Shown here: one piece after another, positions 16,124-23,646 of the stretch
Layout of the letters: each line of letters starts with the position of its first letter
Numbering within the stretch: position 1 is the stretch's first letter
Source of the DNA: an uncultured Bacteroidales bacterium
GTDB taxonomy: Bacteria; Bacteroidota; Bacteroidia; Bacteroidales; P3
Direction of reading: 5' to 3'
DNA: 42,005 nt
NCBI GenBank assembly: GCA_946401725.1
Contig: CAMIVE010000013.1
Span: forward strand, 1 to 42,005
Notes under the pieces: model-generated
Database searches by the model: none
What the model saw: only the letters and a program-made list of their open reading frames with translations
What the model was told of the DNA's origin: nothing
Position numbers and translations under genes: made by a program

Positions 16124-16635
16124 TAGGCCAGCAGTCGGTATACGATTATCTTGCGTTGCAGGGGATTCCGTTTGATTACTATGAGCACCCGGAAGCACCT
16201 ACCATCGAGATAGCGGCGCGTTTTTATCGGGGAGAGGGAACTACGCTGTGTAAAAACCTCTTCTTCCGCAATCACAAAGGCAACAAACATTACTTGGTGA
16301 TTATGGACAGCAGACAAGAGATGGATATCCACAGCATCGAGAAACTGCTCCACCAAGGAAAGCTCTCTTTTGCGTCGCCTGAGCGCATGATGAAATATTT
16401 GGGCGTCACGCCTGGGTCGGTCAGTCTGCTGAACTTGGTTAACGACACAAATCATGAAGTGATATTGTTTGTCGACGAATCATTGTTGAAGGCTGAAAAG
16501 GTGAGTTTCCATCCCAACGACAACCGTGCTTCATTGGTGATAACCCGTGACGACATGTTGAAATTCATCCATTCCATCGGCAACTCTTACGAAATTCTTC
16601 CCCTCTACGGCAACCCCGTTGTTGAGAACCAGTAA
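16120..16635 (+). CDS. YbaK/ProX-type aminoacyl-tRNA deacylase domain protein
   Basis: A 171-aa stand-alone editing domain related to the ProRS INS domain, YbaK and PrdX, which clear mischarged tRNA. Features are YDYLALQGIPFDYYEHP near the start, the conserved lysine in TLCKNLFFRN (near 45) that in relatives acts on the ester bond, and the glycine-containing VTPGSVSLLNLVND loop. It is translationally coupled to nadA by a 4-base overlap. Which tRNA it edits cannot be seen; the length and FRNHKGNKHYLVIM element look most like the ProX/PrdX group. Confidence 0.88.
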   Translation: MIGQQSVYDYLALQGIPFDYYEHPEAPTIEIAARFYRGEGTTLCKNLFFRNHKGNKHYLVIMDSRQEMDIHSIEKLLHQGKLSFASPERMMKYLGVTPGSVSLLNLVNDTNHEVILFVDESLLKAEKVSFHPNDNRASLVITRDDMLKFIHSIGNSYEILPLYGNPVVENQ

Positions 16636-16640
16636 AATAA

Positions 16641-16649
16641 TGTTGATAA
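16641..16649 (-). other. DnaA-box-like 9-mer beside parS-like site 3
   Basis: TGTTGATAA on the plus strand reads TTATCAACA on the minus strand, identical to the element at 14624 in the candidate origin. It is in the 102-bp intergenic gap that also holds parS-like site 3. A single 9-mer with one mismatch is weak evidence by itself. Confidence 0.35.
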
Positions 16650-16689
16650 CATACTAATCATTCAGCTGATACATAATAAATTATATAGT

Positions 16690-16705
16690 TGTTTCCCGTG
16701 AAACA
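16690..16705. other. parS-like centromere site 3
   Basis: TGTTTCCCGTGAAACA has one mismatch (A to C at position 7) from the palindrome TGTTTCACGTGAAACA. It lies in the intergenic gap before the pseudouridine synthase gene, about 1.5 kb right of the candidate origin. Confidence 0.75.
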
Positions 16706-16737
16706 AAAGTGCGTGGAGAAAAAAAGGAAAAACAGCA

Positions 16738-17625
16738 ATGAAAACTTTTGAAATAACAGTCAAAGAGCCCAAGCCATTACTGGAATTGATAACGGATATT
16801 TTTCCTGATTACAGCCGTACAAAACAAAAGGAGATTCTTTCCCACAGGGTACTCATCAATTCCCGTCGGGTGACGCAATTCGACTTTTCGTTAGAGGTAG
16901 GGATGAAGGTTACTTTCTTGGGTGATGAGAACAGAAATAAACCGATGCAAGGCAAGATGCCCATCGTCTATGAGGACCGTTACCTGATAGTGGTCGACAA
17001 GCCGGTGGGACTCCTCAGCAGCAGCGGGCATCCCAATGACATGACCGTTATCACGGAGTTGAACGATTACCTGATTCGCCGCCGTTCCCGTCAGCGGGCC
17101 CATGTGGTACACCGTTTGGACAGAGATACCTCAGGGCTGCTGATTGTTTCGAAATCCAAAGAGGTGTCGCGTCAATTGGAACATGATTGGAAGGAACAGG
17201 TGTACGACCGCGCCTATGTGGGAGTCACCTGGGGAACACCTGTACCCCGCGAGGGAGTGGTGCGTTCATGGCTCACCGACGGTGAATACTGTGTAGAGTC
17301 TTCTCCTGTCGACAACGGCGGGAAACTATCGGTCACCCATTACCAGACATTGAAATCGAACGGGAAATATGCATTGGTGCAGTTTCGGCTGGATACAGGT
17401 CGACGCAACCAAATCAGGGTCCACATGCGGGATTTGAAACATCCGTTGCTCAAAGACCCTATCTATGGTTACCGCGACGACAACTCTCCGTTGAAGCGGT
17501 TGGCACTGCACGCCTATAAACTCTGTTTCCATCATCCGGTGACAGGAAAGGATGTCATACTGGAAACTCCATTCCCGGCCGAGTTTCTCAGTCTGTTTGA
17601 AAAGAAAAAAGGGGAGACAAAATAA
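16738..17625 (+). CDS. RluA-family 23S/tRNA pseudouridine synthase
   Basis: A 295-aa enzyme converting uridine to pseudouridine in structured RNA. It has an N-terminal S4-like RNA-binding domain (DYSRTKQKEILSHRVLINSRRV) and the RluA catalytic domain with HRLDRDTSGLLIVSK, in which Asp128 is the nucleophile, then YVGVTWG and the RNA-contacting TGRRNQIRVHMRDLKHPLLKDPIYG. Specificity (RluC, RluD or a Bacteroidota-specific target) cannot be read from the sequence. It begins 102 bp after the YbaK-like gene, beyond parS-like site 3. Confidence 0.93.
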   Translation: MKTFEITVKEPKPLLELITDIFPDYSRTKQKEILSHRVLINSRRVTQFDFSLEVGMKVTFLGDENRNKPMQGKMPIVYEDRYLIVVDKPVGLLSSSGHPNDMTVITELNDYLIRRRSRQRAHVVHRLDRDTSGLLIVSKSKEVSRQLEHDWKEQVYDRAYVGVTWGTPVPREGVVRSWLTDGEYCVESSPVDNGGKLSVTHYQTLKSNGKYALVQFRLDTGRRNQIRVHMRDLKHPLLKDPIYGYRDDNSPLKRLALHAYKLCFHHPVTGKDVILETPFPAEFLSLFEKKKGETK

Positions 17626-17671
17626 AAAGCGGTGAAATAACGTTAATAAAAGATTAAGCAAAAATCGAAAC

Positions 17672-18304
17672 ATGGAATACAACACAAAAAGAGGAGACAT
17701 GCAGTATCGCGAATATGGCCGCATGGTGAAAAAAATCATTGACCAGGTGTGCGATGTCGAGGAGGGGGAGCCACGCAACGAGGCGACCCGCGCCTTGGTG
17801 GCTGTCATGGGTCAAGTGAGCGGATTGTCACTTCGCGATGAAGTCTCCTTGCATAAACTCTGGGACCATTTGATGATTCTTTCTGAATTCCGTCTGGCAT
17901 CGGCATGGCCCTATTCTCAAGAGGAATTGGAGTCATTGAGACAGCGGGCCAGTGAAGAAACCAATGCTCCTCAGGAGCGTCTGCCATACAAGAACACCCA
18001 GATCAACCGTCGTCACTATGGTGCCTATCTTGAATCTATGATGCGGCAGTTGAAACAGACTCCCGATGGTGAGGAGTACGATGTGTTGGCTTCTCTGGTG
18101 GCCCAGCAGGCTAAACGTGCCTATCTGGTTTGGAATGGTGACTTGTCAGACGACAATATCATAGTCAACCAGATGGCGCAGACCAGTGGGGACGAGCGGT
18201 TGACGGAGCGGCTTACTGACAAGGAGATCTATGTCAACAGCGCCAGCCTGCCGGTTGAACCTGTTGCGGGAAAGAAAAAGAAAAAGAAAAAAAGAAACGA
18301 TTGA
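17672..18304 (+). CDS. DUF4290 family protein
   Basis: A 210-aa protein of the Bacteroidota-specific DUF4290 family, of unknown function. It is predicted to be mostly helical (MEYNTKRGDMQYREYGRMVKKIIDQ at the start; YGAYLESMMRQL in the middle) and ends in a basic tail of seven consecutive lysines before Arg-Asn-Asp, which could bind nucleic acid or phospholipid. No signal peptide. In Bacteroidota this family commonly precedes murA, as here (44-bp gap), so a role linked to envelope growth is possible but unproven. Confidence 0.85.
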   Translation: MEYNTKRGDMQYREYGRMVKKIIDQVCDVEEGEPRNEATRALVAVMGQVSGLSLRDEVSLHKLWDHLMILSEFRLASAWPYSQEELESLRQRASEETNAPQERLPYKNTQINRRHYGAYLESMMRQLKQTPDGEEYDVLASLVAQQAKRAYLVWNGDLSDDNIIVNQMAQTSGDERLTERLTDKEIYVNSASLPVEPVAGKKKKKKKRND

Positions 18305-18348
18305 GAAACGGCAACAGTTTTTGATTATTATTGAGAATCCATTGAATT

Positions 18349-19707
18349 ATGTCTACGTTTGAGATAGAAGGCGGTCACAGACTGCACGGAACCATCACCC
18401 CTCAAGGAGCCAAGAACGAAGCGCTCCAAGTGCTCTGTGCCGTATTGCTTACTCCTGAGAAGGTAAGGATTGACAATATCCCTGACATACGTGATGTCAA
18501 CCATCTCATCAAGCTGCTGAAGCTGCTGGGTGTGAAAGTGGAAGAGCATCCGTGGGAAGGGGTGGGAAGGAGTTTCACTTTCCAGGCAGATGCTGTCGAT
18601 CTCGATGTGCTGGGAACTGCACAATACTGCGCGCTTTCTTCCAGTCTGAGGGGCAGCATCATGCTTGCCGGACCCTTGCTGGCCCGTTTTGGCAAAGCCG
18701 TCATCCCCCAGCCGGGAGGCGACAAGATAGGCCGACGCCGTATCGACACCCACCTCACCGGTCTTGAAAGACTCGGAGCAGTCATCGACGACTTCCTGTT
18801 ACGTTTGCCCGCCACCGCCACCAGTAAAGGGTCCAGCTATGGCGGCTACCAGCTCTCGGTGCCTGGTAAAATGGAGGGGGTCTATATGTTGCTTGACGAA
18901 GCCAGTGTCACCGGTACTGCCAATATCATCATGGCGGCCGTCATGGCCAAAGGGACGACGACCATCATGAATGCCGCTTGCGAACCCTATGTCTACCAGC
19001 TTTGTGAGATGCTGAATCGTATGGGGGCGCGAATCTCGGGTGTACGCAGCAACCTCTTGACCATCGAAGGGGTGGAATCCCTGCAGGGCACCACCCACTG
19101 CCTGCTCCCCGACATGATTGAGGTGGGCAGCTTCATCGGTATGGCAGCCATGACCCGGAGCGATATCACCATTAGCCATGTGGCATTGGAGCACCTGGGT
19201 CTTATCCCGCAGATGTTCCGTCGTTTGGGTATTGAGATATGGCAGAAAGGCGACGACCTATACATCCCTGCGCAGGAGGTATACGAAATCGACCGCTTCA
19301 TGGACGGTTCCATCCTCACCATCGCCGACGCCCCATGGCCGGGATTCACGCCCGACCTTATCAGTATTGCGCTGGTGACAGCCATTCAGGCACGCGGCAG
19401 CGTGCTCATCCACCAGAAGATGTTCGAGAGCCGCCTTTTCTTTGTCGATAAACTGATAGAGATGGGTGCCCAGATTATCTTGTGCGACCCCCACAGGGCC
19501 ACCGTAATCGGACTGGCACGCGAACATCCTCTGAGGGGCATGCACATGACTTCGCCCGATATCCGTGCCGGTGTGGCGTTGCTCATCGCCGCCATGGCGG
19601 CACAGGGTGTCAGCCATATCGACAACATTGAGCAGATCGACCGCGGCTACCAGAATATCGATACCCGCCTCAACGCCCTCGGTGCCCACATCACCAGAAT
19701 AGAGTAA
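18349..19707 (+). CDS. murA: UDP-N-acetylglucosamine 1-carboxyvinyltransferase
   Basis: A 452-aa enzyme performing the first committed step of peptidoglycan synthesis, transfer of enolpyruvate from PEP to UDP-GlcNAc. Two-fold EPSP-synthase-like domain; Lys22-Asn23 (GAKNEALQ) bind PEP. The active-site loop reads QPGGDKIGRR, with Asp125 in the position of the catalytic Cys115 of E. coli (GGCTIG). This Cys-to-Asp change is known from Mycobacterium and Chlamydia to keep activity while blocking covalent attack by fosfomycin, so intrinsic resistance is expected. Late motif GSFIGMAAMTRSD and the C-terminal DIRAGVALLIAAM are present. Confidence 0.96.
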   Translation: MSTFEIEGGHRLHGTITPQGAKNEALQVLCAVLLTPEKVRIDNIPDIRDVNHLIKLLKLLGVKVEEHPWEGVGRSFTFQADAVDLDVLGTAQYCALSSSLRGSIMLAGPLLARFGKAVIPQPGGDKIGRRRIDTHLTGLERLGAVIDDFLLRLPATATSKGSSYGGYQLSVPGKMEGVYMLLDEASVTGTANIIMAAVMAKGTTTIMNAACEPYVYQLCEMLNRMGARISGVRSNLLTIEGVESLQGTTHCLLPDMIEVGSFIGMAAMTRSDITISHVALEHLGLIPQMFRRLGIEIWQKGDDLYIPAQEVYEIDRFMDGSILTIADAPWPGFTPDLISIALVTAIQARGSVLIHQKMFESRLFFVDKLIEMGAQIILCDPHRATVIGLAREHPLRGMHMTSPDIRAGVALLIAAMAAQGVSHIDNIEQIDRGYQNIDTRLNALGAHITRIE

Positions 19708-19750
19708 TTATTTTGAAACAGCAAATCATTTTAAACCCACTTATCATACC

Positions 19751-20530
19751 ATGTTCGGATTATTCAAGAAGAAGCATACACCGCCCACATTCGCTCCCTT
19801 GCGTACAGATATGCACTGCCACTTGCTGCCTTTGGTCGACGACGGCAGCAAGTCGCTCGAAGAATCGCTCGAAGTGCTGCAAACCATGAAGGAGGTTGGC
19901 TTCGAGGAGGTCCGTCTGACTCCCCATTTCCAGTACCCGCGTTTTCCGAACCGCGAGGAGGATATAGAAGAACGTTACAAGAACTTCTGTGACGAGGTGG
20001 AACGTAACCGCGGCGACAAGGAACTCCCGCTGATGAAAAGTGTCACCGGAGAGTACCGCATCGACGACGGTTTCCAGGACTGTGTGGATCGGGGACATCT
20101 GCTCACCTACCATTTCGCCGATCCTGCCAAGGGATCCGAGAAGGGCTTGCTCCTGCTGGAGCTCTCTCTCCACCAGCCGGTGATGGGATTCGATGAGATT
20201 ATCTTCGAACGGCAGATGGAAGGGTACGACATCATCCTGGCCCATCCGGAGAGGTATCCCTATTTCAACGTCCACAGCAGCAAGCTGGAACAGATGAAAG
20301 AGCAGGGGGTCTATTTCCAGGCCAATATCCTGTCGCTCGACGGTTTCTATGGTGAGGAATCCCGCAAGAAAGCCTTCGAATACATCGAAAGCGGGTGGAT
20401 AGAGTTCCTGGGTACCGACATGCACAATGTGATGTATGCCCAAGGGTTGCGACATGCGGCTGAGAACAAGAAAATCATCCACCTGCTCGAAAAAGTGGAG
20501 TTTGAAAACAAAAATCTGGTTGAAAAATAA
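19751..20530 (+). CDS. CpsB/YwqE-type tyrosine-protein phosphatase (PHP domain)
   Basis: A 259-aa manganese-dependent PHP phosphatase of the CpsB/CapC/YwqE family, which in other bacteria dephosphorylates bacterial tyrosine kinases that control polysaccharide export. Metal ligands are visible in DMHCHLLPLVDDGSKS (residues 20-35), TPHFQYPRF, HPERYPYF and GTDMHN. No cognate BY-kinase or polysaccharide cluster is next to it; the flanking genes are murA and purB. The start ATG 19751 gives MFGLFKKK, a basic N-terminus that is not a signal peptide. Confidence 0.9.
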   Translation: MFGLFKKKHTPPTFAPLRTDMHCHLLPLVDDGSKSLEESLEVLQTMKEVGFEEVRLTPHFQYPRFPNREEDIEERYKNFCDEVERNRGDKELPLMKSVTGEYRIDDGFQDCVDRGHLLTYHFADPAKGSEKGLLLLELSLHQPVMGFDEIIFERQMEGYDIILAHPERYPYFNVHSSKLEQMKEQGVYFQANILSLDGFYGEESRKKAFEYIESGWIEFLGTDMHNVMYAQGLRHAAENKKIIHLLEKVEFENKNLVEK

Positions 20531-20541
20531 AAAAAATTATC

Positions 20542-21882
20542 ATGGATATTTTAGATGCTATATCGCCCGTTGACGGACGTTACCGCGGCAAGACAGAACC
20601 GTTGGCCGCTTTTTTCTCTGAATCGGCACTGATACGCTACCGTGTGAAGGTGGAGATTGAATACTATATCGCGCTCATGCAAGAACTGGGCACGGTCAAG
20701 GAACCTATCGACAGCGAAGCCCTGCGCAGCCTTTACCGTGACTGGACACTCGAATCGGCAGCACGAGTCAAAGAGATAGAGAAAACCACCAACCACGATG
20801 TGAAGGCGGTGGAATACTTTATCAAGGAACGTCTCGATGCCATGGGCAGCAAACTGCCGCGTGAGCTGGTCCATTTCGGACTTACTTCGCAGGACATCAA
20901 CAACACCGCTTTCCCCATGATGATGAAGGAGGCCCATGAGTCAGTCGTCCTTCCCGCCTACCAATCCTTGGTCGAGAAGCTGGAGTCGCTGGCCCGCGAA
21001 TGGCGCACCATCCCCATGCTGGCCCACACCCACGGCCAACCTGCCTCGCCCACCGCGCTGGGCAAGGAGATCATGGTCTTTGTCTACCGCCTGAAGCAGC
21101 AGCTCGCCGCCTTGGCACAGGTTCCTTTCACGGGCAAGTTCGGCGGCGCCACGGGCAACTACAACGCCCACAGAGTGGCCTATCCGCATATCGACTGGCG
21201 CCGTTTCGGCGACCGTTTTCTGGAAGAACGCTTGGGCATCCAACGCCAGCAGCTCACCACCCAGATTGAGAATTACGACCATCTGGCAGCCTATATGGAC
21301 GGTCTGCGCCGCCTCAACACCATTCTTATCGACCTTTGCCGCGACATCTGGACCTATATCTCCATGAATTATTTCCGTCAGCGCATCAAGGCTGGCGAAG
21401 TGGGAAGTTCCGCCATGCCTCATAAAGTGAATCCCATCGACTTCGAGAACGCCGAAGGCAATCTCGGCGTAGCCGATGCCCTCTTCACCCATTTCTCCAT
21501 GAAGCTGCCCATCTCCCGCATGCAGCGTGACCTCACCGACTCCACGGTCATCCGCAATTTGGGCATGCCGCTGGCCCATACCCTTGTGGCGCTGCAGTCG
21601 CTCCAGAAAGGCTTGGGCAAAATACTGCTCAATGAGGCCAAGCTCCATGAGGATCTCGAGGAAAACTGGGCGGTGACGGCAGAAGCCATCCAGACCGTGC
21701 TGCGTAGCATCGACTACCCCAACCCCTACGAAGCGCTGAAACAGCTGACCCGCACCAACGAAAAGGTGACGGCGGAGACCATGGCTGCCTTCATCGACAG
21801 TTTGGAGGTCGCTCCCGAAGTGAAGCAGCGGCTCCGTGCCATCACCCCGCACAACTACCTGGGTTACGCTGAGGAAATCTGA
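20542..21882 (+). CDS. purB: Adenylosuccinate lyase
   Basis: A 446-aa fumarase/aspartase-superfamily lyase; it cleaves adenylosuccinate and SAICAR in purine synthesis. The family signature GSSAMPHKVNP is near residue 293, with the catalytic His in AHTHGQPASP (near 160) and the serine in the mobile signature loop. The N-terminal LDAISPVDGRYRGKTEPL and the block HDVKAVEYFIKE are characteristic of the E. coli-type PurB. It begins 12 bases after the phosphatase stop codon; the ABC exporter starts 6 bases after its stop, so all are probably in one transcript. Confidence 0.97.
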   Translation: MDILDAISPVDGRYRGKTEPLAAFFSESALIRYRVKVEIEYYIALMQELGTVKEPIDSEALRSLYRDWTLESAARVKEIEKTTNHDVKAVEYFIKERLDAMGSKLPRELVHFGLTSQDINNTAFPMMMKEAHESVVLPAYQSLVEKLESLAREWRTIPMLAHTHGQPASPTALGKEIMVFVYRLKQQLAALAQVPFTGKFGGATGNYNAHRVAYPHIDWRRFGDRFLEERLGIQRQQLTTQIENYDHLAAYMDGLRRLNTILIDLCRDIWTYISMNYFRQRIKAGEVGSSAMPHKVNPIDFENAEGNLGVADALFTHFSMKLPISRMQRDLTDSTVIRNLGMPLAHTLVALQSLQKGLGKILLNEAKLHEDLEENWAVTAEAIQTVLRSIDYPNPYEALKQLTRTNEKVTAETMAAFIDSLEVAPEVKQRLRAITPHNYLGYAEEI

Positions 21883-21888
21883 CAAGCG

Positions 21889-23646
21889 ATGCGTTCCACC
21901 ATCACACGCAAGGGTTTGTTCCGTCACGGAAGTTCGATGGCCGCTTTCATCGTTACGGCGGCTCTCGCTGCCTTTTTGACGATGGCCACCGCCTTGAGTG
22001 TGACAGATTTCCTACAGCTGATATTCCCTTCGGAGGGCGCTTCAGCGACATTGTCGGCAGGCAGTGCCAATCCTGTCGAGTCGCTCCTCTCCGTCGTCTA
22101 CGACTGGTTGGTGGCACAAGGCCCTATGCGTGCCTTGATGCTTTATGCCGTGCTGCTTTTCGTGCTTTACGGGTTGAAGAATGTCTGTTCCTATCTGGCT
22201 TTGGTCACCTTTGCAGCCACCAAGACGGGTGTGTTGCGTGATGTCCGCGACCAACTCCACCGTGCCGTTCTCCGACAGCCCTTCGCCGGCTGGTCGCAGC
22301 AGCAGCAAGGCCACTGGCTTTCGCGCATGAGCAACGACATGGCGGAGTACGAAGCCAATGTGCTCGACAGTATCCAGCTGCTGGTCCAGTCGGTGCTGAC
22401 GATGGTGATATATATCTTCATGCTTTTTTACCTTGATTGGCGCATGACACTTCTTGTCGTTGCGGTAATGGGTGTGGGCACCCTGCTGCTTTCTGTCAGC
22501 CGACGGCTGAAACGGCAGTCCAAGCAGTTGCAGGCGTTGAATGGCGAGTTGATGTCCACCACGCAGGAAACGATGGACTCGCTTAAGGAAATCAAGGCCG
22601 CCACAGCCATCGACTATGTCAACGAACGCCAGCGGGAGCAGAACCGTCTCTTCACACGCCGCCGCATCGCCCTCTACCGTCGCATCAATGCCGCATCGCC
22701 TATCAGCGATTTTGTGGGCAACACCATCGTGGTGATTATCCTTATCCTGGGGGCCTACCGTGTGTTGGGCGATGCCGCCACGCTTACGCCGGCGCTTTTT
22801 GTGTCATATATCATGATTTATGTGTTGTTGCTCACCCCTATCAAGGATTTCAGCAATGCCATGGCGCAGTTGAAGAAGGGTAGGGGAGTGGAGGAACGGT
22901 TGGTCGAAGCCATCGAGGTGGTCGAGACACCGTCCGGGCAGTCCGTCACAGGCTCCGCCGTGCAGCCGTTGACGCCCGTTGAGGCTCCCATCCAATCCCT
23001 GCAGCTGCGCGATGTCAGTTTCGCCTACGGCCGCGAGCAGGTATTCGACCATCTGTCGCTCGACATACCCATCCACCGCCATACCGCCGTCATCGGTGAG
23101 AGCGGTTCGGGCAAGACCACGCTGGGGCGTATGCTTGTCGGGCTGCTCGATCCGCAGGAGGGAGCTGTACTTATCAATGGGACGCCCTGCAGTGGTGCCG
23201 AACGGGCGGGGAGGATAGCCTATATCCCTCAGGAGCCGATGCTGTTCAACGACACAGTCGAGGAAAACATCCGATTCGGCCGCCCTTGGGTCACCCGCGA
23301 ACAGATCGATGAAGCGGTCCGCATCGCGCAGGTGGATCCGATTCTGAAGCAACTTCCCAACGGGTTGCAGACCTCTATCGGCGACGGCGGCAGCCGTCTT
23401 TCGGGCGGCGAACGGCAGCGTGTCAATATCGCCCGGGCGTTGGTGGGCAATCCCGCCGTTATCGTCATGGACGAGGCGACGGCGGCGCTCGATGCAGCCA
23501 CCGAGCAGCATTTCAGCGATTCGCTGCGTGAGAGCATGCGCGACCGTACCATGGTTATCATCGCCCACCGAGCATCGACCATAGCACGCTGCGATGCGGT
23601 CTTCAGCATGGAAGAGAAACGATTCATCAGAAAGGCGGAAGCATGA
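21889..23646 (+). CDS. ABC exporter, fused membrane and ATPase domains (MsbA/LmrA type)
   Basis: A 585-aa half-transporter expected to dimerise in the inner membrane. The membrane domain has about six hydrophobic helices (near 15-40, 82-105, 165-185, 190-208, 280-300, 305-322); the ATPase domain has Walker A GESGSGKTT (near 403), Q loop YIPQEP, signature LSGGERQR, Walker B VIVMDEATAALD and H loop IAHRAS. The first extracytoplasmic loop is large. MsbA-like exporters move lipid A, lipids, drugs or peptides; the substrate cannot be assigned. Its last codons overlap the start of the following T9SS-tailed protein (ATGA), a coupling that suggests a shared task. Confidence 0.93.
   Translation: MRSTITRKGLFRHGSSMAAFIVTAALAAFLTMATALSVTDFLQLIFPSEGASATLSAGSANPVESLLSVVYDWLVAQGPMRALMLYAVLLFVLYGLKNVCSYLALVTFAATKTGVLRDVRDQLHRAVLRQPFAGWSQQQQGHWLSRMSNDMAEYEANVLDSIQLLVQSVLTMVIYIFMLFYLDWRMTLLVVAVMGVGTLLLSVSRRLKRQSKQLQALNGELMSTTQETMDSLKEIKAATAIDYVNERQREQNRLFTRRRIALYRRINAASPISDFVGNTIVVIILILGAYRVLGDAATLTPALFVSYIMIYVLLLTPIKDFSNAMAQLKKGRGVEERLVEAIEVVETPSGQSVTGSAVQPLTPVEAPIQSLQLRDVSFAYGREQVFDHLSLDIPIHRHTAVIGESGSGKTTLGRMLVGLLDPQEGAVLINGTPCSGAERAGRIAYIPQEPMLFNDTVEENIRFGRPWVTREQIDEAVRIAQVDPILKQLPNGLQTSIGDGGSRLSGGERQRVNIARALVGNPAVIVMDEATAALDAATEQHFSDSLRESMRDRTMVIIAHRASTIARCDAVFSMEEKRFIRKAEA

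Noticed and set aside
20941-21927. 328-aa minus-strand reading frame opposite purB
   Set aside because: Shadow of purB, whose frame contains the lyase signature; the antisense frame has no family resemblance.
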